Assembly (NCBI GenBank): GCA_021555105.2
Contig: CP134604.1
Span: 3,200,501 to 3,264,500 of the forward strand
Source of the DNA: Thalassospiraceae bacterium LMO-JJ14
GTDB lineage: Bacteria > Pseudomonadota > Alphaproteobacteria > Rhodospirillales > Casp-alpha2
Direction of reading: 5' to 3'
Length of the DNA: 64,000 bases
Of the stretch, positions 24,942 through 33,752 are shown piece after piece. A program made the position numbers and the translations under genes. Below the pieces are notes generated by a model. The model saw only the letters and a list, made by a program, of their open reading frames with translations, was not told the origin of the DNA and did no database searches. Position 1 is the stretch's first letter; the number at the start of each line of letters is the position of its first letter.

Positions 24942-25490
24942 GTGGACACAGACAAGCGCAAACACGCCATCAATGAATTGATGACCGTGAAGGCAGCCCG
25001 GACCAAGGATATCATCCTGGCCCTGGTTCTGATCGCGGTCGGCCTCTATGGCGGCATATCCGTTCTTTCAACAAAAGCAACCGGGTTCGTCGACGACCAG
25101 ACGATGGACCACACGACACTGCCCAGTCTTTGGGGCTTCTTCCTCGCCGGACTAACGGCGCTTTGGCTGGTTCAGCTGGTGATTGAGTTGCGCACCGTCA
25201 ACACATCGCTCGGCGTTCTCGATCACCGTGCGAACGTGTTTTCGATCGATCGCATGTTCCCCGAACTTTCGAAGACCCTGATCGGGCGCATGATTGCCGC
25301 CGTTATCTCAATCGCCGTTTATGCGGTGTTGTTCGAGGAAATGCCGTTCGCCCTGATTACCGGCGTTTTCCTGTTTGTCATGCTGCTTGTCTTCGGGCGT
25401 CCGCTGCACTGGAAAACCGGCGTATTGGCGCTCGGCGGATGTCTGGTTTTTCACCTGATGTTCGTCACGTTTCTGCAACTGCCGCTTTAG
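24942..25490 (+). CDS. tctB: tripartite tricarboxylate transporter, small membrane subunit
   Basis: Encodes 182 residues with four predicted membrane helices (IILALVLIAVGLYGG; LWGFFLAGLTALWLVQ; MIAAVISIAVYAVLF; FLFVMLLVFGRPL region), the TctB pattern. Position before tctA confirms it. The start is uncertain: GTG 24942 and ATG 24981 are both possible and neither has a strong ribosome site. It works with TctA and the periplasmic TctC protein in Na+- or H+-coupled carboxylate uptake. Confidence 0.85.
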   Translation: MDTDKRKHAINELMTVKAARTKDIILALVLIAVGLYGGISVLSTKATGFVDDQTMDHTTLPSLWGFFLAGLTALWLVQLVIELRTVNTSLGVLDHRANVFSIDRMFPELSKTLIGRMIAAVISIAVYAVLFEEMPFALITGVFLFVMLLVFGRPLHWKTGVLALGGCLVFHLMFVTFLQLPL

Positions 25491-25506
25491 GGATTGAGGA
25501 TCGAAA

Positions 25507-27024
25507 ATGTTTGAAGGACTTATCGGCGGTTTCGGTCATCTGGCGGACCCCACGAATCTGATGCTGATCTTTGCCGGCACCGCGCTCGGCATTCTCGTCG
25601 GCGCCCTGCCCGGCCTCTCCTCGCCGATGGCGATCACGGTCCTGCTGCCGCTGACGTACGCGTTTCAACCCATTCCGGCGCTGGTGCTGTTGATGGGCGT
25701 GTATGTCGGCACCAAGCTCGGCGGCTCATTCTCCGCGATTCTGCTCCGAACACCGGGGACACCAGCGGCGGCGTGTACCGCGCTCGACGGCTTTCCCATG
25801 GCCGAGCAGGGCAAGGCGGCAGAAGCGCTCGGGTACGCCACCGTCGGCTCGACACTCGGCGGTCTGATTTCATGGTGCATCGCCGTCACGTCCATTCCAC
25901 TTCTGGCGGCCGTCGCCATCGAAGCCAAGAACGCCGACATTGCGTTGATCGGCATCCTTGGCCTGGTGCTGGTTTCCGCGTTCGCGCGCGGCTCCATGCT
26001 CAAGGGTCTGATCGGTGTCATGCTCGGCCTGCTGATCGCTACCATCGGCCTCGATCCGATCGACGCCACCGACCGTTTCACCTTCGGTGTCCCGCAAATG
26101 ATGGAAGGCATCCCGTTTACCGCCGCCCTGATCGGGTTCTTCGGCATTGCCGTGGTGCTGACCGATCTGCAACTGGTTGGCCGCAAAAGCGAACTGATCA
26201 CGGACCGCGTAAGCATGAAAATGCCCGGCTTCAAGGAACTGAAGCAGCGCTGGCAGTCGATTTTCATCGGCGGTACGTATGGCGTGTTTATCGGCGCCGT
26301 CCCCGGTGTCGGTGCCGAAAGCGCGACGTGGCTTGCTTATGCGACCGCCAAGAACCGCTCCAAAACGCCCGAAAAATTCGGCAAGGGCGAACCCGACGGG
26401 GTGCTGACGCCGGAAGCCTGCAACAATGCCACGACCGGCGGCACCATGATCCCGATGCTGACACTGGGCCTGCCCGGCGACGGCTCGACGGCGGTGATGC
26501 TGGGCGCGCTGGTACTGCACGGCGTTGAGCCGGGCGTGCTGCTGATGAGCCAGTCCGGCGATCTGGTCTATGCCATCCTCGCCAGTCTTCTGGTCGCCAC
26601 GGTGTTCATGTTCCTGCTGGCGATGGGGGCGATGAAGTACTTCGTGCTTGTGCTGCGCCAGGACCGTTCGTTCCTGTTCCCGTTCGTGCTCGTGCTGGCC
26701 AGCGTCGGCGCTTACGCCATTTCCAACACCCTGTTCCCGGTCGTCGTCGCGATCTGCCTCGGCATCATCGGCTACGTAATGGAAACACGCAGGTTTCCGC
26801 TGGTGACGGTGGTGCTGGGGATCATCCTCGGCCCGATCATCGAATACAACGCACGCGTTGCCATGGTCATCGCCGGCAACGACTGGGCGGTATTCGTCGG
26901 CACCTGGCCGCGCATCATACTTGTCACGATTACGGTGCTGCTTGTGCTTCGCGAAATCCAGAAAAGCCTGAGCGAACAAAAACAGCGCCGCGAGGAGATT
27001 TTGACGACCGCGTCTTACGACTAA
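25507..27024 (+). CDS. tctA: tripartite tricarboxylate transporter, large permease
   Basis: Encodes 505 residues with about 12 membrane helices. TctA signatures: GILVGALPGLSSPMAITVLL, YVGTKLGGSFSAILLRTPGT, and the repeat-related GVFIGAVPGVGAESATWLAY followed by TGGTMIPMLTLGLPGDGSTA. It is the translocating channel. Tight spacing to tctB (16 bp) and tctC (29 bp) shows one operon. The substrate class is usually di/tricarboxylates or aromatic acids. Confidence 0.95.
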   Translation: MFEGLIGGFGHLADPTNLMLIFAGTALGILVGALPGLSSPMAITVLLPLTYAFQPIPALVLLMGVYVGTKLGGSFSAILLRTPGTPAAACTALDGFPMAEQGKAAEALGYATVGSTLGGLISWCIAVTSIPLLAAVAIEAKNADIALIGILGLVLVSAFARGSMLKGLIGVMLGLLIATIGLDPIDATDRFTFGVPQMMEGIPFTAALIGFFGIAVVLTDLQLVGRKSELITDRVSMKMPGFKELKQRWQSIFIGGTYGVFIGAVPGVGAESATWLAYATAKNRSKTPEKFGKGEPDGVLTPEACNNATTGGTMIPMLTLGLPGDGSTAVMLGALVLHGVEPGVLLMSQSGDLVYAILASLLVATVFMFLLAMGAMKYFVLVLRQDRSFLFPFVLVLASVGAYAISNTLFPVVVAICLGIIGYVMETRRFPLVTVVLGIILGPIIEYNARVAMVIAGNDWAVFVGTWPRIILVTITVLLVLREIQKSLSEQKQRREEILTTASYD

Positions 27025-27053
27025 CCACACATACAAAACCAAGGGAGGCAAAG

Positions 27054-28025
27054 ATGAAGAATATTAAACGTCAATTGACTGCGACCGCGGGGGCATTCGC
27101 CTTCGCCGCTGCGATGATGATCGGGGGCACGGCAAGCGCTGAATTCCCCGACAGCACAATCCATCTGGTCGTGCCGTGGAAAGCCGGGGGCGGCACCGAT
27201 ACCATCGTCCGCGGTTACCAGAAAGCCTTCGAAAAGGCCGCCGGCGTCACTGTCGTCATCGACAATATCAACGGCGCGAAAAGCGTTACCGGTACGCTCA
27301 AGGTCGCCAAAGCCAAGGGTGACGGCTACACGATCCTGTTCAACGGCTCGCTCGACGTGACGTCGAACCTGGCGATGAAGCCGCTGCCGTATGACGTTTC
27401 CAGCTTCAAGGCCGTCGGTGGCGTTTACACCACGCCAACGTGGTTCATCACCAACGTCAAACGCCCGTACAAGGATTTCCAGGATTTCCTCGATGCCGCC
27501 AAGGCCAACCCCGGCAAGCTGTCGATGGGGACCGCCGGCTCCACGCACACACTGGTCGCGCACGCGGTCAAAGGTGCGACGGGTCTGAACTTCAAGATCG
27601 TGCCGTTTTCCGGCGGTGCTGACCTGAAGAAAGCCCTGATCGGCGACGAGGTCGACATCGGGCAGTTCCATTCCCCGGTGATGATCAACGAAATCAAGGC
27701 CGGCATCATCCGTCCACTGGTCGCCACGGCACCGATGGGCGGCATCAACTACGCGCCGGCACAGAACCTGAAAACCCTCAAGGACTATGGCATCGATCTC
27801 AATCTGGCCGCGACACGCGGCTTGATGGTGCCGAAGTCGACGCCGGATGCCATCGTCGCCAAGCTGGAGGCCATCGCCAAGGAAGCCTCCATGGACCCCT
27901 CGTTCGCCGAGTTCGGCAAAACGTTCGGTTTCGCGCCGGTGTGGGTGTCGGCCGCCGATTACGGCAAGCAGCATGAAGACGAAGTAAAGCTGCTGAAGGA
28001 AATCAAGAGCAAGTACATCGACTAA
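27054..28025 (+). CDS. tctC: TTT periplasmic substrate-binding protein (Bug/TctC)
   Basis: Encodes 323 residues. Signal peptide (MKNIKRQLTATAGAFAFAA, cleavage near GTASAEF), then the Bug-family fold: IHLVVPWKAGGGTDTIVRGY, NINGAKSVTGTLKVAKAKGD, MGTAGSTHTLVAHAV. It captures the substrate in the periplasm for TctA/TctB. AAGGGAGG precedes the ATG. A rho-independent terminator follows 36 bp after the stop. Confidence 0.93.
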   Translation: MKNIKRQLTATAGAFAFAAAMMIGGTASAEFPDSTIHLVVPWKAGGGTDTIVRGYQKAFEKAAGVTVVIDNINGAKSVTGTLKVAKAKGDGYTILFNGSLDVTSNLAMKPLPYDVSSFKAVGGVYTTPTWFITNVKRPYKDFQDFLDAAKANPGKLSMGTAGSTHTLVAHAVKGATGLNFKIVPFSGGADLKKALIGDEVDIGQFHSPVMINEIKAGIIRPLVATAPMGGINYAPAQNLKTLKDYGIDLNLAATRGLMVPKSTPDAIVAKLEAIAKEASMDPSFAEFGKTFGFAPVWVSAADYGKQHEDEVKLLKEIKSKYID

Positions 28026-28060
28026 CACCACCAGAAGTACACCCGCCTACATAGACTAAG

Positions 28061-28100
28061 GGGCGTGACGGTCCGAACGCCGTCGCGCCCTTTCTTTTTT
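28061..28100 (+). terminator. rho-independent terminator after tctC
   Basis: GGGCGTGACGG pairs with CCGTCGCGCCC (one G-T pair) across an 8-nt loop, followed by TTTCTTTTTT. It separates the transporter genes from the CoA-transferase gene and probably lowers or decouples its expression. Confidence 0.85.
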
Positions 28101-28129
28101 CGAAGACGTCTGGACAAAGGAGCTCGCGG

Positions 28130-29359
28130 ATGACCGCCGCCACCGACACCACGCAAGCCCATACCCGACAAGGGCCGCTCAGGAACCTCCGTGTGCTCGA
28201 TATCGCGACGATTATCGCCGGACCGCTGGCGGGCAGCCTGCTTGCAGATTTCGGCGCCGACGTGCTGAAGGTTGAACTGCCGGAGCGCGGCGACGCGATC
28301 CGCGCCCTGCCGCCGCACAAGGACGGTGTCGCGCTGTGGTCGAAAGTCGTCAACCGCGGCAAGCGCGGCGTCACGCTCGACCTGCGCACCGACGACGGGG
28401 CGGCGCTGTTCAAGAAGATGATCGCCGAGCGCGATGTGCTGATCGAGAACTTCCGTCCCGGCACGCTGGAACGCTGGGGCCTGGCGCCGGACGTGTTGTG
28501 GAAAATCAATCCGAAGCTGACGATCCTGCGCGTCAGTGCCTTCGGCCGCGCCGGACCGTATGCCGAGAAACCCGGCTTTGCGCGCGTCGCCGACGCCATG
28601 TCGGGATTCCTCAACCTGTGCGGCCCGGCCGACGGCGCGCCGGTGCACCCGGGCTATCCCGTCGCCGATTCCGTGACCGGCCTGTTCGGCGCCTTCGGGC
28701 TTCTGGCAGCGCTGATGGAGCTTCGCGAGAATCCGGACGCGCCGGGCCAGGTGGTCAGCGTCTCACTGTTCGAGAGCATGTTCCGCATGCTCGATTTCCT
28801 GGCCGTCGAATACGACCAGTTGGGCAAGGTCAGGGGCCGTTACGGCAACCGCAATCCCTATGCCGCACCCGGCAACGTGTTCAGATCGAAGGACGGCAAG
28901 TGGATCACGCTTGCGGCCAGCGCGCAGTCGATCTTCGAGCGGCTGTGCCATGCCATGGCCCGGCCCGAGCTGATCGACGATGTCCGCTTCACCGACAATG
29001 TGCAGCGCCTGGCGCACACCGACGAGCTGGACGCCATCGTCGCCCAATGGTTCGCCGAGCGCGACGCCGACGACGCGTGCCGGCACATGGAAAGCTTCGA
29101 CGTCAGCGCCGTGCGCGTGCGCAGCATCGACGAGCTGTTCGAGGAAGAACAGGTCCTCGCCAACGACATGCTGGTCAGCGTCGACGATCCGGAACTGGGC
29201 GCACTGCGCATGCAGGGCGTGACCCCGGGTATGTCGCGGACGCCGGGCGCCGTGCACAAAACCGGCCCGGCACTGGGCGAAGCCAACGACGATGTCTATG
29301 CGGACCTCGGCCTAAGCACGGAGCAGATCGCGGCACTGAAGGCGCGGGGGGTGATCTGA
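28130..29359 (+). CDS. CaiB/BaiF family III CoA-transferase
   Basis: Encodes 409 residues. Class III CoA-transferase features: LRVLDIATIIAGPLAGSLLA, LADFGADVLKVELPERGDAI, NRGKRGVTLDLRT, ENFRPGTLERWG, NPKLTILRVSAFGRAGPYAE, and catalytic Asp180 in VADSVTG. It moves CoA between acyl carriers to activate a carboxylate. AAAGGAG precedes the ATG. As the last gene of the catabolic locus it probably activates the imported acid or its dehydrated product; the substrate is unknown. Confidence 0.92.
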   Translation: MTAATDTTQAHTRQGPLRNLRVLDIATIIAGPLAGSLLADFGADVLKVELPERGDAIRALPPHKDGVALWSKVVNRGKRGVTLDLRTDDGAALFKKMIAERDVLIENFRPGTLERWGLAPDVLWKINPKLTILRVSAFGRAGPYAEKPGFARVADAMSGFLNLCGPADGAPVHPGYPVADSVTGLFGAFGLLAALMELRENPDAPGQVVSVSLFESMFRMLDFLAVEYDQLGKVRGRYGNRNPYAAPGNVFRSKDGKWITLAASAQSIFERLCHAMARPELIDDVRFTDNVQRLAHTDELDAIVAQWFAERDADDACRHMESFDVSAVRVRSIDELFEEEQVLANDMLVSVDDPELGALRMQGVTPGMSRTPGAVHKTGPALGEANDDVYADLGLSTEQIAALKARGVI

Positions 29360-29360
29360 G

Positions 29361-29402
29361 GCATGCATCGAGACGGCCCTTCGGGCCTCCTCAGCATGAG
29401 GA
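29361..29402. repeat. palindromic dispersed repeat (cgagacg type)
   Basis: gcatcgagacggcccttcgg followed by gcctcctcagcatgagg forms a hairpin related to the elements at 712, 1508 and 57.96 kb. Located between convergent genes, where it may also help termination. Confidence 0.75.
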
Positions 29403-29427
29403 TTGTTCTGCGACATGAAGAATGTAT

Positions 29428-29949
29428 TCAGTCCTCATTGATGACGATATCGACGACCAGCGCGTTGGCGCTGTCCTCGAGCGCGTCGCGGAAATCCTCT
29501 TCCGACAGGCCGGCCGGCAGGCGCACCCGCGTGTCGGCGTGAAACAGCGTGCCGCCGCCGTGCGGCGCGCCTTCGATACGGGTTTCCATTTCCTCGACGC
29601 TGGCGCCCTGGGCGGCGATGGTGCGCGTCAGTTCGTGCACGATGCCGGGGTGGTCGGGACCGACGATTTCGAACGCGATCACCGCGCCTGCGGCTTCGCT
29701 GGCCGTGTCGCCGGCTTCGCGCACCATGACCTGAAAGCCGTCCCGGTCCAGCGCCGTCAGCGCCGCCGTCAGGGATCCGGCCTTGGCCTTGGGCACGGAA
29801 ACACGGGCCACGCCGGCAAAGGTTTCGGCCAGATGCGCCATCCGGCTTTCCAGCCAGTTGCCGCCTTCGGCCTCGACGATTTCCGCCAGTTGCTCGACCA
29901 CGCCGGGACGGTCGCGGGCGATGAAGGTGATGATCAGTGTATCGGCCAT
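29428..29949 (-). CDS. tandem ACT-domain regulator (GcvR-like)
   Basis: Encodes 173 residues made of two ACT domains: residues 1-80 (LIITFIARDRPGVVEQLAEI, GNWLESRMAHLAETFAGVAR) and about 90-170 (FEIVGPDHPGIVHELTRTIA). This matches the GcvR family, which senses glycine and antagonises the glycine-cleavage activator in enterobacteria. There is no DNA-binding domain. Followed upstream by a peroxiredoxin gene in the same direction (31 bp), so the two may be co-transcribed. Confidence 0.8.
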   Translation of the reverse strand: MADTLIITFIARDRPGVVEQLAEIVEAEGGNWLESRMAHLAETFAGVARVSVPKAKAGSLTAALTALDRDGFQVMVREAGDTASEAAGAVIAFEIVGPDHPGIVHELTRTIAAQGASVEEMETRIEGAPHGGGTLFHADTRVRLPAGLSEEDFRDALEDSANALVVDIVINED

Positions 29950-29980
29950 GTTGCTTCTCCCCTGCCCGGTGCGGGCATGC

Positions 29981-30463
29981 TCAGGTTAAGTCCTCGAGCA
30001 GTTTTTCGGCGCTGGTTTCGCCGAAGCCACCGTCTTCGAAATGCAGCGTCTTGACGACACCGTCGACGACCAGCGCCGAGAACCGCTTGCAGCGCGGCCC
30101 GTAGCACTTGTCCGAAAGATCGACCTCAAGCCCCGCCGCGCGCGTGAAGTTGAGCGCCCCGTCACCGATCATGGTGACGCGGCCTTCGGTATTCTGGCTC
30201 TGCCCCCAGGCGTCCATAACCCACGGATCGTTGACGGAGATACAGACGATCTCGTCGACACCCTTGGCCTTGAGTGCGTCGGCATGGCCGACGAAGCCCG
30301 GCAGGTGCTGCGACGAGCAGGTCTTGGTGAAAGCGCCGGGCAGCCCGAACACGGCGACGGTCCTGCCGGTAAAGATCGCATCGGTGCCGGTGACACCCGG
30401 TCCGTCGGGCGTCATGATGCCGACGTTGACGCTGGGCACGCGATCGCCCACCTGGATGGTCAT
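29981..30463 (-). CDS. peroxiredoxin, Prx5-type
   Basis: Encodes 160 residues. Reduces hydrogen or alkyl peroxides in the cytosol. The active-site loop PGAFTKTCSSQHLPG holds the P-xxx-T-xx-C peroxidatic motif, and DEIVCISVNDPWVMDAWG and CYGPRCKRFSALV are typical of the Prx5/PMP20 group. The two cysteines in the CYGPRC loop could resolve the disulfide. Reductant is probably glutathione/glutaredoxin or thioredoxin; no fused glutaredoxin domain. Confidence 0.9.
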   Translation of the reverse strand: MTIQVGDRVPSVNVGIMTPDGPGVTGTDAIFTGRTVAVFGLPGAFTKTCSSQHLPGFVGHADALKAKGVDEIVCISVNDPWVMDAWGQSQNTEGRVTMIGDGALNFTRAAGLEVDLSDKCYGPRCKRFSALVVDGVVKTLHFEDGGFGETSAEKLLEDLT

Positions 30464-30610
30464 GTGATCCTCCGCTGGTGTTTTATTATTCGTTAGCCGA
30501 AACGATGGGCGATCAGCGGGCGGAAATCAATGGCGGGAAGGCCGGAGCATACCCGGGCACGCATCGTTCTTGAAAAAATGCCGCTCGGCCTCTCATTTCG
30601 GGGCGCAAAT

Positions 30611-30904
30611 TTAGCCCTGATACGGGGCCGTCTCGCGCTCCAGGCGCCAGACGTCATAGGCGAACCACAGGGACAGTCCCAACGCGATGACGGCGCCGAG
30701 AATGCCGGCGGCCAAGGTAACGCCCTCCGGCGCGCCCAGCATGCGGCACACGACCACCAGCACCAGATCGAAAACGACCCCGAACGAACTGCACATCAGC
30801 ACCGTCACGGCGAAGATCGGCAGAACCGCACTGGAATCGAATTTAGGCCGCGCGCCAAGATGAGGCGGCGGGGCGGCAAGACTTAAGTCAGCGGCCATGT
30901 TCAT
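30611..30904 (-). CDS. small two-helix membrane protein, unknown function
   Basis: Encodes 97 residues (95 if ATG 30898, better spaced from GAGAG, is used). Two hydrophobic segments: AVLPIFAVTVLMCSSFGVVF region and AAGILGAVIALGLSLWFAYD. The Pro-rich start (SLAAPPPHLGARP) is probably cytosolic. No family recognised; stands alone between the peroxiredoxin and a PAS protein gene. Confidence 0.6.
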   Translation of the reverse strand: MNMAADLSLAAPPPHLGARPKFDSSAVLPIFAVTVLMCSSFGVVFDLVLVVVCRMLGAPEGVTLAAGILGAVIALGLSLWFAYDVWRLERETAPYQG

Positions 30905-31047
30905 CTCTCATGAGAAGGTTAAGAGCCGCCCGCAGGCCACCCTGTCGTACGCATTATCCTGCCGAACACCGGACGCAACCAACCGAATGAACGCGTGGTA
31001 GCCATGCAAAAATAACGTGACGCCGCATCCGGGGATAACCGCCGCGG

Positions 31048-31575
31048 TTAGTCGAACGGCTGCGGTATCGCAGCGACGCCCAGTTCACCGAGCAGGACAT
31101 CCCACGCATCGGCGTAGTGGTCGATGCTGAGCACCCAGTCCACGTTTTCGCCGTCCGTGCTGAACGGCAGCCGCAAGCAGGCCTCGAATTTGTATCGTTC
31201 TAACGGATCGTTCAGCCTGATCTGCGTTGCATAGGCACGCGGGGTTCGGGTTTCGATGACCTGTCCGTATTGCTCAATGAAATCTTCCTGCATTTCCGGG
31301 GTTTCCTGCGTATCGACCCGGTCATTGGTCTGGTCCTGCCCGTCATAGGTCTTGATGCCCGTGCCCCAGAACCGGTAAACGCCGATCCCCGGCCGGCCAT
31401 CGACCTGCACCAGCATCATCCGCGGGATCAGGCGCAGATCGAAGTCGAGGAAATGGATGTCGCGGTTCCACGCCGGTGCGAAACGGCCGCCGCACACCTT
31501 TTCCCACACTTCAAGGGCGGGCCCGAACGCCGAACCACGGATGTCGCCAATATCGAAGGTTACATACCGTGGCAT
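31048..31575 (-). CDS. PAS_5-type domain protein
   Basis: Encodes 175 residues forming a single domain like the alphaproteobacterial PAS_5 family: FDLRLIPRMMLVQVDGRPGI, then YRFWGTGIKTYDGQD, ending CLRLPFSTDGENVDWVLSID. There is no effector domain, so it may be a stand-alone sensor. Function unknown. Divergent from the amidase gene. Confidence 0.75.
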   Translation of the reverse strand: MPRYVTFDIGDIRGSAFGPALEVWEKVCGGRFAPAWNRDIHFLDFDLRLIPRMMLVQVDGRPGIGVYRFWGTGIKTYDGQDQTNDRVDTQETPEMQEDFIEQYGQVIETRTPRAYATQIRLNDPLERYKFEACLRLPFSTDGENVDWVLSIDHYADAWDVLLGELGVAAIPQPFD

Positions 31576-31777
31576 TTACTTCTCGGTCCTCACTCCTGCG
31601 CATAATGACGGTGAGCGCCGCCACAGTTTTCACATACTACTCCTTCCGGCTCATCGATGTCATGAGCGCCCTCCCCCGGCACCGCTCCGGTTGGCGGCGG
31701 CAGCGCGATATCCTATGGTGTCCGGGTGGTGTTCGGGTCGAACACACGCCCGCAGCCGCTGACAATGGGAACGACCG

Positions 31778-33193
31778 ATGCATGAAACCGAAGAAATCTG
31801 GCGCTGGCCGGCGCACGTTATCGCTGACGCCGTCAGAACGGGAAAGACCAGCGCGCGTGCCGCAACCGAAAGCGCGCTCGGGCGCATGTCGCAGGTCAAC
31901 CCGGCCCTCAACGCCGTTGTCGACAGTGATCCCGATGCGTCCCTGCAAGCGGCTGAGGCCGTCGACCGGACCGTCGCCGAGGGCAACGAGCCGGGAATCC
32001 TCGCCGGCGTTCCCGTCACCATCAAGACCAACGTCGATCAGGAAGGTCACGCGACCACGAACGGGCTGCGCATCCAGAAAGACCTGATCGCCAGGACCGA
32101 CAGCCCGTTTGTCGCCAGCCTGCGCAAGCAAGGTGCCGTGATCGTCGGGCGCACCAACACACCGGCCTTTTCATTGCGCTGGTTCACCCGCAACAGCCTT
32201 TACGGAACGACGCGCAATCCCCGCGATCCGGCCCTGACGCCGGGCGGCTCGTCGGGCGGGGCGGCGTCGGCCACGGCGGCGGGGATCTGCGCCATCGGGC
32301 ACGGCACCGATATCGCCGGATCGATCCGCTATCCCGCTTACGCCTGCGGTATCCATGGGCTGCGGCCGACCTTCGGGCGTGTCCCGGCGGTGAATTTTAC
32401 GGCGCCGGACCGCAACATCGGCGCGCAACTGATGGCCGTCTCCGGCCCCATCGCCAGAACCGTCGAAGATCTGCGCCTCGGCTTCGCCGCCATGAGCGCG
32501 CCGGATATCCGCGACAGCTGGTACGTCCCCGCCCCCGCCGAGTGCCCGCCGCTGGAAAAGCGCTGCGCGCTGTGCACGCATCCCGACGGCATGAAAACCG
32601 ATACCGCGGTGGTCGATGCCTTGCAGGCGGCGGCGGAAATTCTCCGCGCCGACGGCTGGACCGTGGACGCCGCCCCCTGCCCGCCGCTGCGCCCGGCCGT
32701 CGCCGTGCAACTGGCGCTGTGGGTTGCGGATTTTCTCTCAGGCGGGATGAAAGCGATCGAGGACGAGGCCGACCCCGATGCCCTGTTCGTCTTCGAACAG
32801 TTGCAGCGCCACGCCGCCATCGGCCGGGACAACGCACTCGAAACCGTGATGGCCGCCCTGCAGCAGCGTGCGACACTGATCCGCGCATGGCAGATGTTTC
32901 TGGCCGATTATCCGGTGGTTCTCCTGCCGGTGTCGGCCGAGCCGCCGTTCCCCGATCAGCTGGACGTGCAGTCGGAAGCCGCCTTCGACCGGGTCATCGA
33001 AGCGCAGATGACCCAGGTCGCGCTGCCGGTCATGGGCGTGCCGTCACTGACCGTCACGCTGGACATGGGCGAGGCCGCGCCGCTCGGCGTGCAGTTGGTC
33101 GGGCCGCGCTACCGCGAGGACGTTATACTCGATGCCGGTGCGGTGCTCGAACGCGCCCGCCCGCTCACAACCCCTGTCGATCCGGCGGACTGA
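31778..33193 (+). CDS. amidase-signature hydrolase
   Basis: Encodes 471 residues. Amidase signature with the Ser-cisSer-Lys triad: Lys83 in GVPVTIKTNV, cis-Ser158 in PGGSSGGAASA, and nucleophile Ser182 in GTDIAGSIRYPA; the Ser158-Ser182 spacing of 24 matches characterised members. Probably cytosolic, hydrolysing an amide to acid and ammonia. GatA is less likely, since GatB/GatC are not adjacent. Convergent with the sulfur operon. Confidence 0.9.
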   Translation: MHETEEIWRWPAHVIADAVRTGKTSARAATESALGRMSQVNPALNAVVDSDPDASLQAAEAVDRTVAEGNEPGILAGVPVTIKTNVDQEGHATTNGLRIQKDLIARTDSPFVASLRKQGAVIVGRTNTPAFSLRWFTRNSLYGTTRNPRDPALTPGGSSGGAASATAAGICAIGHGTDIAGSIRYPAYACGIHGLRPTFGRVPAVNFTAPDRNIGAQLMAVSGPIARTVEDLRLGFAAMSAPDIRDSWYVPAPAECPPLEKRCALCTHPDGMKTDTAVVDALQAAAEILRADGWTVDAAPCPPLRPAVAVQLALWVADFLSGGMKAIEDEADPDALFVFEQLQRHAAIGRDNALETVMAALQQRATLIRAWQMFLADYPVVLLPVSAEPPFPDQLDVQSEAAFDRVIEAQMTQVALPVMGVPSLTVTLDMGEAAPLGVQLVGPRYREDVILDAGAVLERARPLTTPVDPAD

Positions 33194-33209
33194 CGCCGCC
33201 CAGCCGCCG

Positions 33210-33740
33210 TCAGCTTTCGTCCTGATCCCTGAGGGTCAGGCCGCGTATGTGGCAGGCGAAAGAAATCATGAACTGCAGCGCCTGCTGGGTTTCGGGCTTC
33301 GACAGCATCGATAACGTTGCCATCATCCCGCCCGATGCCTTGCGGCCGGACGCCTCGCTCGAGGCGAATTCCATGGACTGCTGCGCATGCGTCGCCAGTT
33401 CGGCGATTTCTTCGGTGGCGAGGTTGTTGACCATGTGCTCGAGGAACGCGAACAAGCGCTCGACCATGCCGTCGGTCAGGGCTTCCCTGGCGCCGTGCAC
33501 CAGGGTCACCATTTCGAACAGCGTTTCCAGCGCCCCGGTGCGGTGCAATTCCGTCACCCGGTCGATGATATGGACAACGGCGTCCTTGGTGTCCTCGTCA
33601 TTGAGCCGATCGACGATATCGAGCGCGCTTGCGGCCGTTTCCGTCAGCCGCTCGACCATGCCGTCGGTCAGCGCCTCTTGCGCCGCCTGCGTCAGCCTGC
33701 CGATATCGGACATCGGATCGTTATTCAAATGTGCGGTCAT
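33210..33740 (-). CDS. DUF1641 protein
   Basis: Encodes 176 residues, helical, with repeated DGMVERL-TE-A patterns and a central LHRTGALETLFEMVTLVHGA, the DUF1641 core. DUF1641 genes commonly accompany sulfide:quinone-oxidoreductase-like or formate-dehydrogenase-related flavoproteins. It is the last gene of the DsrE/TusA/SQR operon, 12 bp after the SQR-like gene. Molecular role unknown. Confidence 0.8.
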   Translation of the reverse strand: MTAHLNNDPMSDIGRLTQAAQEALTDGMVERLTETAASALDIVDRLNDEDTKDAVVHIIDRVTELHRTGALETLFEMVTLVHGAREALTDGMVERLFAFLEHMVNNLATEEIAELATHAQQSMEFASSEASGRKASGGMMATLSMLSKPETQQALQFMISFACHIRGLTLRDQDES

Positions 33741-33752
33741 GTGTTCGATCCC

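Noticed and set aside
29981-30463. unusual Lys in the peroxiredoxin active loop
   Set aside because: The P-xxx-T-xx-C motif is intact; the Lys position is variable in the family.
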